This document shows positions 16,348-27,956 of a DNA stretch of 64,000 bases, piece after piece. Both the position numbers and the translations under genes were made by a program. The notes under the pieces were generated by a model. That model was not told where the DNA came from, made no database searches, and saw only the letters and a program-made list of their open reading frames with translations. The DNA lies in assembly GCF_049056525.1 (NCBI RefSeq), contig NZ_JBHUPT010000034.1:130630-194629 (forward strand). Reading direction: 5' to 3'. This DNA is from Leisingera coralii. Lineage in GTDB: Bacteria; Pseudomonadota; Alphaproteobacteria; Rhodobacterales; Rhodobacteraceae. Within the stretch, counting starts at the first letter, position 1. Each line of letters starts with the position of its first letter.

Positions 16348-16410
16348 ATGCATACAGCCGTAGCCTATCTGATCTTTGCCAGCTTCGTGCTGGCACCAAC
16401 CCTGATCTGA
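16348..16410 (+). CDS. Possible 20-residue membrane peptide
   Basis: A very short frame encodes MHTAVAYLIFASFVLAPTLI, essentially one hydrophobic helix. A purine-rich AAGAGAGTAAAG stretch lies a few bases upstream, and the region is otherwise gene-free. The reading frame ends inside an inverted repeat (16404-16426) shared with the convergent gene. Such single-helix small proteins exist, but frames of this size also arise by chance, so only conservation would decide. Confidence 0.3.
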   Translation: MHTAVAYLIFASFVLAPTLI

Positions 16411-16426
16411 GGCCGCCTCTCAGATC
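16404..16426. terminator. Perfect inverted repeat between convergent genes
   Basis: GATCTGAG (16404-16411) and CTCAGATC (16419-16426) pair perfectly around a 7-base GC loop. The repeat overlaps the stop codons of the tiny frame ending at 16410 and of the leftward gene ending at 16420. It lacks a T-run. Confidence 0.35.
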
Positions 16427-16770
16427 AATGCCATCCGTTCGGCCCGCTCAGGGTCCGGGAAGGGGCGGTAGAGGCCGATCTCCGCTGTGGCGATCAGGGC
16501 CGTGACATGTGAGTAGAGCTTTTCCACTTCCTCGTCATGTTCGCCCAGGACGCGGAAGGCCTGGTCCAGCTGGGTCATGTCCCGGAACTCGATTTCCAGC
16601 AGAAAATCCCGGCAATTGTCGCTGGCCAAATTCAGTTTGCGCCGCAGCAGCCGCCAGCCCATCACCACGCCGCGCTCCTGCAGATAGCTCATCCATTGCT
16701 CAACCGCGCTGGCAAAGCTCAGCGCCTTGGCCTCGTGATGCAGGTCGATGGAGCAGTGATACAGGTTCAT
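16420..16770 (-). CDS. Conserved hypothetical protein (ferredoxin-like fold, possibly DUF6614)
   Basis: A 116-residue cytosolic protein beginning MNLYHCSIDLHHEAKALSFA, with SAVEQWMSYLQERGVVMGWR, FLLEIEFRDMTQLDQAFRVL and LIATAEIGLYRPFPDPERA. The alternating strand-helix pattern suggests an NIPSNAP- or antibiotic monooxygenase-like alpha/beta fold. I believe it matches a small family found in Rhodobacteraceae (DUF6614), but this is from memory. It lies downstream of gyrA on the same strand, beyond a terminator, so it is probably its own transcript. Function unknown. Confidence 0.6.
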   Translation of the reverse strand: MNLYHCSIDLHHEAKALSFASAVEQWMSYLQERGVVMGWRLLRRKLNLASDNCRDFLLEIEFRDMTQLDQAFRVLGEHDEEVEKLYSHVTALIATAEIGLYRPFPDPERAERMALI

Positions 16771-16840
16771 GGGGCGGCCCTTGGCAGAATCAACTCAAGG
16801 GAAAGTCTGCCACAGAAAGGTTAGGCGGCGGTTAAACGGA

Positions 16841-16871
16841 AAACGCCGCCCGGTTTCCCAGGGCGGCGTTT
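16841..16871 (-). terminator. gyrA terminator
   Basis: On the minus strand, AAACGCCGCCC pairs with GGGCGGCGTTT around an 8- to 9-base loop, ending in TTTTCC. It begins about 25 bases past the gyrA stop, and its direction fits gyrA. Confidence 0.7.
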
Positions 16872-16896
16872 GAATTCTGGCAGGAAGGAGAAGGGC

Positions 16897-19629
<2,733 letters not shown>

Positions 19630-19822
19630 GTTGGCTGCCCGCTCTTTCTTCTGGCTCTATATATTGTGTTTGCACCCTATCAGATACCGTATATGCGGCG
19701 CAAGCAAACAGCGGGGAACAGCGGAAACAGGCCGTTCACACATCGGTAACGCACTGTTTTTGGGGAAATTAACCAAATGCAGCCTAGCATCATCAGGAGG
19801 GGGCAAAGATTGGAGGCTACAG

Positions 19823-20092
19823 ATGGAGACCAGCGAAACCGAGCTGATGCTGAAAGGATACGGGCTGACCACGGCGGAATTCACCTACCGGATGCCTGAT
19901 TACATCCATGTCCTGAATACGTTTGTCTGGCAGCAATACGACCTGGCGCCGGATCACCCGCGACTGTTCGAGTTCATCGAATTCTGGCAGCGCGAGATTG
20001 AGGGGCCGCTGCACTCGGTCCGCTTCACCCACCGAAAGATGATCGGACCGGGCGAGTGGCGGAACGTCGTCGGGGAGTTTCAGGTCCACTAA
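19823..20092 (+). CDS. Usg family protein
   Basis: An 89-residue soluble protein with GGAGG 6 bases upstream of ATG 19823. The sequence LKGYGLTTAEFTYRMPDYIH, then FVWQQYDLAPDHPRLFEFI and EFWQREIEGPLHSVRFTHRK, is the highly conserved alphaproteobacterial Usg signature. The name derives from an old upstream-gene designation, and the biochemical role is not established to my knowledge. It is divergent from gyrA and convergent with the radical SAM gene, 12 bases separating the stops. Confidence 0.85.
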   Translation: METSETELMLKGYGLTTAEFTYRMPDYIHVLNTFVWQQYDLAPDHPRLFEFIEFWQREIEGPLHSVRFTHRKMIGPGEWRNVVGEFQVH

Positions 20093-20104
20093 CCGCCTGG
20101 CCGC

Positions 20105-21058
20105 CTAGGCCGAGCAGCTGGCACCGCCAAGCACGCAGAACTTGGCGCAATGGGGATGGTTCAGCTGCACCGGCCGTTCGGCCTCGGCCAGGGTTTCACC
20201 CATTTCGAATTCCGGCGCGTAAGGCAGCAGGGTGCAGGCCAGTACTGCGGGTTTCTCTGCGCCTTTGCGCTTGACCACCATCCGCGACGAGGCGCACATG
20301 ACACTGTCCGGGCTCTTGTTGAGGATCCCCCAGCAAGCAGTTGTGATTTCAGGGACTTCCACGGTTTCGTCCATTTCCGGAAACAGCACGGTCTGGCCCG
20401 GGTCCTGCGCGTCGATGGCAAAGCCATGCGCGGCAAACAGCGCGGCATAGCCGGCCCGGGCTTCGGCCTCGCTTTCGGCCCAAACGGTGCGGCCTGCCAC
20501 CGCCATCCGGAAACCATTGTCGCGCAGCCATTCCATGCCCTCGATGGTCTTGTCAAAGCTGCCTGCGCCGCGCTCCTCGTCATGCAGCGCCGCGCTGTGG
20601 TGGTCGACGGAAATCCGCAGGGTCAGCTTGTCCCCAAACTGCTCGCGTAGTTCCAGCAGTCCGGCTTTCACCGTCTTGCGCATCATCGGGCGCATGGCGT
20701 TGGTGAGGATCAGCACCTCGAATCCGCGCGCCAGGGCGGCCCGCGCCATGCCGATCATTTCGGGGTTCATGAAGGGCTCGCCGCCGGTGAAACCGATTTC
20801 CCGGACCGGCCATCCGCGTTCGGAGATCTGGTCCAGGTAGCTCTGCACTTCGGCCTCGGTCAGATAGACCAGCGCATCGTTGGTGGGGGAGCTCAGGATA
20901 TAGCAGTTGCTGCACTCGATATTGCACAGCGTGCCGGTGTTGAACCACAGCGTCTGCGGATTGCCGAGCGGAACAGAGGCGCGTTCCTGACCATTTGCCG
21001 TCACATAGGCGTCTTGAAACTTGCCTAGGTTCGCAACGGGTTTTTGCAGGTCTTTCAT
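20105..21058 (-). CDS. Radical SAM protein with C-terminal cysteine cluster
   Basis: A 317-residue iron-sulfur enzyme. The radical SAM cluster motif is TLCNIECSNCYILSSP (CxxxCxxC, residues ~44-51). GFTGGEPFMNPEM provides the GGE SAM-binding segment, and ISVDHHSAALHDEERGAGSF resembles the SPASM-type peptide or quinoprotein maturases. The C-terminal half has further cysteines (ACWGIL, SVMCASSRM, LACTLLPY, HPHCAKFCVLGGASC), enough for an auxiliary cluster. No precursor peptide gene or obvious substrate lies next to it. The substrate is unknown. Confidence 0.82.
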   Translation of the reverse strand: MKDLQKPVANLGKFQDAYVTANGQERASVPLGNPQTLWFNTGTLCNIECSNCYILSSPTNDALVYLTEAEVQSYLDQISERGWPVREIGFTGGEPFMNPEMIGMARAALARGFEVLILTNAMRPMMRKTVKAGLLELREQFGDKLTLRISVDHHSAALHDEERGAGSFDKTIEGMEWLRDNGFRMAVAGRTVWAESEAEARAGYAALFAAHGFAIDAQDPGQTVLFPEMDETVEVPEITTACWGILNKSPDSVMCASSRMVVKRKGAEKPAVLACTLLPYAPEFEMGETLAEAERPVQLNHPHCAKFCVLGGASCSA

Positions 21059-21198
21059 GCAGATGTCCTCTGAGGCAGTTCCTTTCGCGGGAAGCTACCT
21101 TATACTGGTCGGGAAATGAAAGCAGCCGGACGGGCACATGACAGGGATGTGAGCGGCAGTGTGCCGCGCCTGCACCGGCTTAGACAGGAAGAACAACA

Positions 21199-22674
21199 AT
21201 GGTTTCGCGTGTGATACCGGTCGACCCGTTTGACCTGGTGATTTTCGGCGGCACTGGCGATCTGGCGCAGCGTAAAATCCTGCCGGCGCTGTTCCGCCGC
21301 TATTGCGCGGGCCAGCTGCAGGGCGGCGAGCGGATCATCGGAGCAGCGCGGACGGCCATGAGCAGCGCGGACTACCGCACCGTCGTGGCGGAATCGGTCC
21401 GCGAACACGCAGGCCCCAAGGCCTGCGGCGGCGGCGCGCTGGAGTCGTTTTTGGAGCGGGTCAGCTATGTCGCGCTGGATGCCTTGGGCGAGGCGGGCTG
21501 GCAGCAGCTTGGCCAAGCGCTGGAGGGGGCAGAGGATCCGCGGATCCGCGTGTTCTATTTTTCCGTCGGGCCGGGCCTGTTCGGACCGCTGGCGGAACGG
21601 CTGCACCGCCACGGGCTTGCCACGCCGCAGACCCGGATCGTGGTGGAAAAACCCTTTGGCCGCGATCTGGCCTCTGCGCGCGAGCTGAACCGGACGCTCG
21701 CCACCCATTTCGACGAGGGCCAGATCTACCGGATCGACCATTACCTGGGCAAGGAGACGGTGCAGAACCTGATGGCGGTCCGATTTGGCAACATGCTGTT
21801 CGAGCCGCTGTGGAACAGCCAGTATGTCGACCACATCCAGATCACAGTGGCCGAGACGGTTGGCGTCGAGGGGCGCGAGGAGTATTATGAGCGTGCCGGC
21901 GCCATGCGCGACATGATGCAGAACCATCTCATGCAGCTTCTGTGTCTGATTGCGATGGAGCCGCCGGCCAAGTTCGACCCGGACGCTGTGCGTGACGAAA
22001 AGCTCAAGGTGATCCGGGCGCTGGATCCGGTGGAGCCGCATCACATCGTGCGCGGCCAGTATCAGGCGCGGCTCGATCCGGAGGCGCCGCACCCGTCCTA
22101 CCGCGGGCTGGTGAACAACCCGCGCAGCACCACCGAAAGCTATGTGGCGCTGAAGGCGCATATCAGTAACTGGCGGTGGGCGGGCACGCCGTTCTACCTG
22201 CGCACGGGCAAGCGGCTGGTGAACCGTTCTTCGGTCATCAACGTGATGTTCAAGGACGCGCCGCATTCGATTTTCGGGGCCGAGGCGGGACGCCATGCCA
22301 ATCACCTGAAGATCCGGCTGCAGCCGAACGAGGGTATTACCCTCAGCGTGACCATCAAGGAGCCGGGGCAGGGCGGCATGCGGCTGATCGACGTGCCGCT
22401 GGACATGAGCTTTGCCGAGGCGCTGGGGCCGGAGGGCAGCGATCCGCCAGACGCCTATGAGCGGCTGATTATGGATGTTGTGCGCGGCAACCAGACGTTG
22501 TTTATGAGGGGGGACGAGGTTGAGGCGGCCTGGGCTTGGACCGATCCGATAATTGAGGGCTGGAAATCCAGAGGCGATGTGCCTAAACCCTACGTTAGCG
22601 GTACCACAGGTCCAGAGGATGCCGATTTGCTGATGCGCCGCGACGGGCGGGAATGGAGGGGGATCAACCCATGA
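21199..22674 (+). CDS. zwf: Glucose-6-phosphate 1-dehydrogenase
   Basis: A 491-residue enzyme oxidising glucose 6-phosphate to 6-phosphogluconolactone with NADP/NAD. The nucleotide loop is FDLVIFGGTGDLAQRKILPA (GxxGDLA), EKPFGRDL is present, and the substrate site is YRIDHYLGKETVQNLMAVRF with the catalytic His downstream. It is the first gene of a zwf-pgl-pgi cluster; pgl overlaps by 4 bases. In roseobacters this set feeds the Entner-Doudoroff route, the main path of glucose breakdown. The partner edd and eda genes are not in this window. Confidence 0.95.
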   Translation: MVSRVIPVDPFDLVIFGGTGDLAQRKILPALFRRYCAGQLQGGERIIGAARTAMSSADYRTVVAESVREHAGPKACGGGALESFLERVSYVALDALGEAGWQQLGQALEGAEDPRIRVFYFSVGPGLFGPLAERLHRHGLATPQTRIVVEKPFGRDLASARELNRTLATHFDEGQIYRIDHYLGKETVQNLMAVRFGNMLFEPLWNSQYVDHIQITVAETVGVEGREEYYERAGAMRDMMQNHLMQLLCLIAMEPPAKFDPDAVRDEKLKVIRALDPVEPHHIVRGQYQARLDPEAPHPSYRGLVNNPRSTTESYVALKAHISNWRWAGTPFYLRTGKRLVNRSSVINVMFKDAPHSIFGAEAGRHANHLKIRLQPNEGITLSVTIKEPGQGGMRLIDVPLDMSFAEALGPEGSDPPDAYERLIMDVVRGNQTLFMRGDEVEAAWAWTDPIIEGWKSRGDVPKPYVSGTTGPEDADLLMRRDGREWRGINP

Positions 22675-23342
22675 AATTCAACGAATACCCTGATCAGGAC
22701 ATGCTGGCGATCGAAGTCGCGAATGAGATTGCTGGGGATCTGAAAACGCATCTTCTGCATCATGACTCCGCGTCCTTTGCGGTTGCCGGCGGCACGACGC
22801 CCGGACTCATCTTTGACGATCTTTGTGCGGCGGATATCGATTGGGACCGGGTGCATGTAATGGCAACCGATGAACGCTGGGTGCCTTCGGACAGCGCGCG
22901 CTCCAATGCTGCGATGATCCGGGCACGGCTGCTGCAAAACCGGGCGTCTGCGGCGCAATTCCTGCCGTTCCATGTGCCGGAACGCGAGCCGGAGGATGTT
23001 CTGGCGGAACTCGAAAGCCTGGTGGTGCCGGAGCTGCCGCTGTCGGTGCTGCTGCTGGGCATGGGCGAAGATATGCACACCGCGTCTCTGTTCCCCGGCG
23101 CCGTGGGAATCGAAGCTGCGCTGGAGGCGGATGCGCCTGCGCTCACGGTCATGCGCCCAAGCAGCCAGCCGGAAACCCGGGTCAGTCTGACGGCACGGGT
23201 GCTGGACGGCGCAATTGCGAAACACCTGGTGATTTTTGGCGATGCCAAACGGCGGGCGCTTGAACAGGCGATGTCATTGCCGCCGGAAGATGCGCCGGTC
23301 CAGGCCGTATTGTCCGAGGCCTCCGTCCACTGGGCACCTTGA
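22671..23342 (+). CDS. pgl: 6-phosphogluconolactonase
   Basis: A 223-residue enzyme hydrolysing the lactone made by Zwf. ATG 22671 overlaps the zwf stop (ATGA). Family features are ASFAVAGGTTPGLIFDDL, the VHVMATDERWVPSDSARSNA block and LLLGMGEDMHTASLFPGA, with the catalytic His in that last motif. The length is short but typical of the DevB/SOL type. It is translationally coupled to zwf, and pgi follows after 18 bases. Confidence 0.93.
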   Translation: MKFNEYPDQDMLAIEVANEIAGDLKTHLLHHDSASFAVAGGTTPGLIFDDLCAADIDWDRVHVMATDERWVPSDSARSNAAMIRARLLQNRASAAQFLPFHVPEREPEDVLAELESLVVPELPLSVLLLGMGEDMHTASLFPGAVGIEAALEADAPALTVMRPSSQPETRVSLTARVLDGAIAKHLVIFGDAKRRALEQAMSLPPEDAPVQAVLSEASVHWAP

Positions 23343-23360
23343 TTTTCAGGAAAACTGAGT

Positions 23361-24965
23361 ATGTTTGAAGGCTTGAAGACGCTGCATGCAGAGAAATGCG
23401 GCGGAGATATAACTGAACTTTTTGAAAATGACCCGCAACGGGCCAGCGGTTTCAGCGTGCGGTTCGAAACGCTGTTGTTCGATTATTCCAAGACGCGGAT
23501 TACTGCAGAGGTGCGCGAAGGCCTGACCGCCTTGTGCGAGGATCGGGATGTTGCCGGACGGCGTGCGGCTATGTTCGATGGCGGACTGATCAACGAAACG
23601 GAACAGCGCGCGGTGCTGCATACCGCCCTTCGCGACCCGGACGGGCCAGAGCTGATGGTTGACGGAGAAGAAGTCCGTGCGTCCTTGCGGCATACGCTGG
23701 AGCGGATGGAGGATCTGGCGCGCCGGGTGCGCTCCGGTGCTCTGGCCGGGCCGGGCGGCACCTTCACCGATGTCGTGAATATCGGCATTGGCGGCTCCGA
23801 TCTGGGGCCGGTGATGGCAACCTTGGCATTGGCGGCCTATCATGACGGCCCGCGCTGCCACTTCGTGTCCAACGTGGACGGAGCCCACATTCATGACATC
23901 CTGCAACGGCTTGATCCCAAGACAACTTTGGTGATTGTCGCTTCCAAGACCTTCACTACCGTGGAAACCATGACCAATGCTGCCACCGCCCGGCGCTGGG
24001 TCGAGGCCGGCGGCGGTGATCCGGCGCGCCAGTTTCTCGCTCTGTCTACGTCCGAGGAGGAAACGGCAGCCTTTGGCATCCCGCCGGAGCATGTGTTCGG
24101 CTTCGAGGATTGGGTCGGCGGGCGCTATTCGGTCTGGGGGCCGATCGGGCTGAGCCTGATGCTGGCCGTCGGGCCGGAGCATTTCCGGGCTTTCCTGGCG
24201 GGCGGCAAGTCGATGGACGATCACTTCCGCACGGCTCCCTGGGAGCAGAACATGCCGGTGATGCTGGCGCTGACCGGGATCTGGCACCATCAGGTCTGCG
24301 GCTATCCGACCCGCGCCGTGCTGCCCTATGATCAGCGGCTGCGGCGCCTGCCCGCGTACCTTCAGCAGCTGGAGATGGAGTCGAACGGCAAATCCGTTGC
24401 AATGGACGGCACGCCCTTGCCTTACAACTCCGGTCCGGTTGTCTGGGGGGAGCCCGGCACCAACGGCCAGCACGCTTTCTACCAGCTGCTGCATCAGGGC
24501 ACCACGGTTGTGCCTGCCGAGTTTCTGGTGGCAGCCAAAGGGCATGAGCCGAAGCTGGAACAGCACCACCAGCTGCTGGTCGTGAACTGCCTGGCCCAAT
24601 CCGAGGCGCTGATGCGCGGGCGCAGCCTGAATGAAGCCTGCGCGCTGATGAAGGCGGCAGGCTATGAAGGTGCGGAACTGGACCGGCAGGCGCGGCACCG
24701 GGTGTTCCCGGGCAACCGCCCTTCCACCACGCTGATCTACCCGCAGCTGACGCCCTATGTGCTGGGCCAGATCATCGCGCTGTACGAGCACCGGGTGTTT
24801 GTCGAGGGGGTGATCCTGGGCATCAACTCCTTTGACCAATGGGGCGTGGAACTGGGCAAGGAGCTGGCAAACTCCCTGCTTCCCCTGTTGCGCGGCGAGG
24901 GGCCTGCAGAGCGGAAGGACGGGTCAACCCGTGCCCTCCTCAAGTTTGTTCAGGATGCGCAGTAG
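23361..24965 (+). CDS. pgi: Glucose-6-phosphate isomerase
   Basis: A 534-residue phosphohexose isomerase interconverting glucose 6-phosphate and fructose 6-phosphate. Diagnostic segments are VNIGIGGSDLGPVMATLAL, VGGRYSVWGPIGLSLMLAVG, the catalytic-Glu region GLPYNSGPVVWGEPGTNGQ (approximate) with HAFYQLLHQGT, and the C-terminal signature GINSFDQWGVELGKELA. It closes the zwf-pgl-pgi operon and lets gluconeogenic fructose 6-phosphate return to the oxidative branch. Confidence 0.95.
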   Translation: MFEGLKTLHAEKCGGDITELFENDPQRASGFSVRFETLLFDYSKTRITAEVREGLTALCEDRDVAGRRAAMFDGGLINETEQRAVLHTALRDPDGPELMVDGEEVRASLRHTLERMEDLARRVRSGALAGPGGTFTDVVNIGIGGSDLGPVMATLALAAYHDGPRCHFVSNVDGAHIHDILQRLDPKTTLVIVASKTFTTVETMTNAATARRWVEAGGGDPARQFLALSTSEEETAAFGIPPEHVFGFEDWVGGRYSVWGPIGLSLMLAVGPEHFRAFLAGGKSMDDHFRTAPWEQNMPVMLALTGIWHHQVCGYPTRAVLPYDQRLRRLPAYLQQLEMESNGKSVAMDGTPLPYNSGPVVWGEPGTNGQHAFYQLLHQGTTVVPAEFLVAAKGHEPKLEQHHQLLVVNCLAQSEALMRGRSLNEACALMKAAGYEGAELDRQARHRVFPGNRPSTTLIYPQLTPYVLGQIIALYEHRVFVEGVILGINSFDQWGVELGKELANSLLPLLRGEGPAERKDGSTRALLKFVQDAQ

Positions 24966-24972
24966 GACGCAG

Positions 24973-25455
24973 TCAGGGCATCGTCACGCTGCTGGTTATG
25001 GTGTTCACGAACTTGCCGGACTCAGGGTCGGTCAGGGACGAAAACGTGCCGCCGCCCTGTGCTTCGGCCCATGGGCCGGTTCCGCCGCTCAGGGTCCAGC
25101 TTCCTGTCATCGCGCCTGATTGATCCATTCCTTCAGCCTCCCAATGCAACACGACCTTTTCCCCCGCGCTGTCGACAAAGGCACAGATGCCACCGCCCTC
25201 AACCTCGCCTGAGGCGACCTCGACCGCACCGAAACAGGGGCCTGCGGCACCATTCATAGGATGCTCCGCTTCCTCCATTTCGACGTTTTCATAGGAGCTG
25301 CTGATCTGCATCACCATATGGTTTTCGGAAATCTGATTGACCGAGCTGGTCGAAATGCCTGTTCCCTTGCCCGGCTGCTCCCAGGTTGTGCCGGCCATTC
25401 CGGTTCCAGCGCTGAATGCGCAAAGCACTGCTGCGGTCAAACATTGACGAGTCAT
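24973..25455 (-). CDS. Secreted hypothetical protein
   Basis: A 160-residue protein with a clear signal peptide (MTRQCLTAAVLCAFSAGTGM, cleavage near MAG). The mature part is Gly/Ser/Glu-rich beta-type sequence, including SGTWTL-like SWTLSGGTGPWAEAQGGGTF and TDPESGKFVNTITSSVTMP. That resembles the allene-oxide-cyclase-like or lipocalin-type barrels predicted for some exported proteins, but no family is certain. Two cysteines (GPCFGAV, GGICAFV) could form a disulfide. It is convergent with pgi and monocistronic. Confidence 0.55.
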   Translation of the reverse strand: MTRQCLTAAVLCAFSAGTGMAGTTWEQPGKGTGISTSSVNQISENHMVMQISSSYENVEMEEAEHPMNGAAGPCFGAVEVASGEVEGGGICAFVDSAGEKVVLHWEAEGMDQSGAMTGSWTLSGGTGPWAEAQGGGTFSSLTDPESGKFVNTITSSVTMP

Positions 25456-25613
25456 ACTGATACCCTCCCAACCATGCCGCCTGCACCTTGCAGGCGTGTG
25501 GTATCAGTCTAGCACAATTCGCACGGCGCCGCGCGGCAGGCAACTAGCGGGAGGGCGCGCACCGGTGCACCGCCTGGTGGAGCGCAAGTAAGTTCTTGAA
25601 ATTCAGGGAATTC

Positions 25614-25687
25614 TGGAGCGGGTAGCGGGAATCGAACCCGCGCGTTCAGCTTGGGAAGCTGACAGGCTACCATTACATCATACCCGC
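25614..25687 (-). tRNA. tRNA-Gly (anticodon CCC), CCA encoded
   Basis: On the minus strand the 74 bases begin GCGGGTATGATGTAATGG and end TACCCGCTCCA. The acceptor stem GCGGGTA/TACCCGC is perfect. The anticodon stem TCAGC/GCTGA encloses loop TTCCCAA, giving anticodon CCC for glycine codon GGG. The T-arm GCGGGTTCGAATCCCGC is canonical, and the 3' CCA is encoded. tRNA genes are common integration targets, but no integrase lies nearby. Confidence 0.95.
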
Positions 25688-25707
25688 CTGTGAAAAGCAG
25701 GATTATG

Positions 25708-25739
25708 CTGCAGCGCCAAGGAGGTCAAGGGCGCTGCAG
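25708..25739. terminator. 10-bp inverted repeat between tRNA-Gly and the RACo-like gene
   Basis: CTGCAGCGCC (25708-25717) and GGCGCTGCAG (25730-25739) are perfect arms around a 12-base loop, 23 bases beyond the stop of the leftward gene. No T-run is seen. It probably insulates that gene from the tRNA. Confidence 0.45.
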
Positions 25740-25762
25740 CGGAATTTTCGGCCCTTAAGGCA

Positions 25763-27811
25763 TCAGCCGCGGCGGCGGCGGCGGCGGCCTCCGCCAGCGC
25801 CTTCGCTGTCACCGCCGCCGGTGTTGAAGTTCACCTGCGGCAGGGTCACAACGGTTTCCAGGATCGGGAAGGGTTCAGCCGAGTTCGGGATCGCCGAGGC
25901 GTTCACGAAATGCTCCTGGAACCGGGGTTCCACGGCGGTTTCGATCTTCTCGATGTTTCGGACGGTTTCCTCGATCTCGCCGCGCGCTTCGGTATTCAGC
26001 AGCGCGATGCGGGCGCCAGTGCCGGCCGCGTTGCCGGCCGAAGTGACCTTCTCCAGCACGCAGTCGGGGATCATCCCCAGCACCATCGCGTGCTTGGCAG
26101 AGATGTGCGCGCCAAAGGCGCCTGCCAGAACGACCCGGTCCACCTTGTCGACACCGAACTTGTCCATCAGCAGGCGCGCGCCAGAGTACAGCGCCGCCTT
26201 GGCCATCTGGATCGCCCGGATGTCCGGGTTGGTGACGGTGATGGTCGGGCCGCCCTCGGCGGAGCCGTCCCACAGCATATAGGCATTGGTGCGGCCGTCC
26301 TGAATGCAGCGGGCCGAACCGGTCTGCTCAGCCGAGCCGATCAGACCAGAGGCATCCAGGACGCCCGCCAGGCGCATTTCGGCAATCGCCTCGATGATGC
26401 CGGAGCCGCAGATGCCGGTGATGCCGGTGGTGGCAATGGATTCGGCAAAACCTTGTTCGTCGGACCAGATTTCGGAACCGATGACACGGAATCGGGGCTC
26501 CTTGGTCTCCGGGTTGATCTCGACACGCTCGATGGCGCCGGGGGCGGCCCGCTGGCCGCTGGAGATCTGCGCACCCTCAAACGCTGGGCCGGTGGGGGAG
26601 GAGCAGGCTAAGACCTTTTCCTTGTTGCCCAGCAGGATCTCGGCATTGGTGCCGACGTCGACAACCAGCACCAGATCCTCGGATTTGTCGGGGGCTTCCG
26701 ACAGCGCCACGGCGGCGGCGTCGGCGCCGACATGGCCCGCGATGCAGGGCAGCAGATAGACGCGGGCAGCGGGGTGGATGTTCAGATCCAGCTCAACCGC
26801 GCGCAGCGCCAGCGAATTGGAGGTTGCCAGCGCAAACGGTGCCTGGCCCAGCTCGAACGGGTCGATGCCGAGGAACAGGTGGTGCATCACTGGGTTGCAG
26901 ACAAAGACCGCATCCACGATCAGCGCCTTGTCGATCTCCGCCTCTGCCGCGATCTGGGTGAACAGCGCGTTCATGCCCTCGCGCACCGCGCGGGTCATCT
27001 CCTGGTCGCCGCCCTTGTTCATCATCGAATAGGACACCCGGCTCATCAGGTCCTCGCCAAAGCGGATCTGCGGGTTCATGATGCCCGAGGAGGCGACGAC
27101 TTCGCCAGTTTGCAAATCGCACAGATGCGCGGCGATGGTGGTGGAGCCGAGGTCAACCGCCAGTCCGTAGACCGAGCCTTCGTAATACCCGGGCCAGATG
27201 TGCATGATCTTGGGCGGGTGGTTGGCATCGCCCAGATGAACGGCAACGGTGACTTTCCAGCCGCCCTTGCGCAGCACTGGCTGCAGAACGTGCAGGATAT
27301 GCAGGTCGGTCTTGACGCCCTTCAGCTCCCACTGGGTTTCCAGCGCCTCGATCAGCCGCTCCATATCGCCGGACGGCTTGTGCATGTCGGGCTCTTCCAC
27401 CTCGACATAGAACAGCCGGGTGGAGGGGGTCATGATGATGTCGCGGGCCTCGGCACGCTTACGCACCACCTGGCGGTGCACTTGGCTCTCGGGCGGCACG
27501 TCTACCACGATGTCGCCCTGGATTGTTGCCTGACAACCCAGGCGGCGGCCGTCGATCAGCCCGCGCTTATCCTTGTAGCGCTGCTCGACCTTGTTCCACT
27601 CGCTGAGCGCGCCCTCCTGCACGGTGACACCGTGCTTGGGGAACTCACCGTAGGAGGGCGTGATCTGGCATTTCGAGCAGATCCCGCGGCCGCCGCAGAC
27701 CGAGTCGAGATCGACCCCCAGCTGCCGGGCGGCGGTGAGGATCGGCGTGCCCACGGGGAAACGCCCGCGCTTGCCGGAGGGGGTAAACACAACGAGGGGT
27801 TCGTCAGTCAT
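25763..27811 (-). CDS. RACo-type ASKHA ATPase with N-terminal [2Fe-2S] ferredoxin domain
   Basis: A 682-residue protein starting at ATG 27811. Residues ~5-100 form a ferredoxin domain with Cys39, Cys45 and Cys48 in SVCGGRGICSKC and a fourth Cys in RRLGCQATI. The rest is the DUF4445/ASKHA ATPase body, with GLAVDLGSTTIAAHLCDLQT, VLVVDVGTNAEILLGNKEK and LAGAFGAHIS. Such proteins use ATP to drive electrons into inactive Co(II) corrinoid proteins, restoring methyltransferase activity. The C-terminus carries an unusual Gly/Arg tail (GGGRRRRRRG). No corrinoid methyltransferase is adjacent here. Confidence 0.85.
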   Translation of the reverse strand: MTDEPLVVFTPSGKRGRFPVGTPILTAARQLGVDLDSVCGGRGICSKCQITPSYGEFPKHGVTVQEGALSEWNKVEQRYKDKRGLIDGRRLGCQATIQGDIVVDVPPESQVHRQVVRKRAEARDIIMTPSTRLFYVEVEEPDMHKPSGDMERLIEALETQWELKGVKTDLHILHVLQPVLRKGGWKVTVAVHLGDANHPPKIMHIWPGYYEGSVYGLAVDLGSTTIAAHLCDLQTGEVVASSGIMNPQIRFGEDLMSRVSYSMMNKGGDQEMTRAVREGMNALFTQIAAEAEIDKALIVDAVFVCNPVMHHLFLGIDPFELGQAPFALATSNSLALRAVELDLNIHPAARVYLLPCIAGHVGADAAAVALSEAPDKSEDLVLVVDVGTNAEILLGNKEKVLACSSPTGPAFEGAQISSGQRAAPGAIERVEINPETKEPRFRVIGSEIWSDEQGFAESIATTGITGICGSGIIEAIAEMRLAGVLDASGLIGSAEQTGSARCIQDGRTNAYMLWDGSAEGGPTITVTNPDIRAIQMAKAALYSGARLLMDKFGVDKVDRVVLAGAFGAHISAKHAMVLGMIPDCVLEKVTSAGNAAGTGARIALLNTEARGEIEETVRNIEKIETAVEPRFQEHFVNASAIPNSAEPFPILETVVTLPQVNFNTGGGDSEGAGGGRRRRRRG

Positions 27812-27956
27812 GCCTGTGGCCTTCTCATTCCGCAATTTAGGCGGAGCATATGGGCTTTTGCGGCAAGCGAAAGGCAATGCGCGGCATTTTCCCGTCTGCT
27901 GGCGCCATTTTTGCAGATTTGATGACTTTGGAATGCGGTTTTTTACGGCCCCGGGC

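Noticed and set aside
25614..25687. tRNA-Gly as an attachment site
   Set aside because: No integrase or duplicated tRNA 3' end is found nearby, and the mobile-type genes start 32 kb away.
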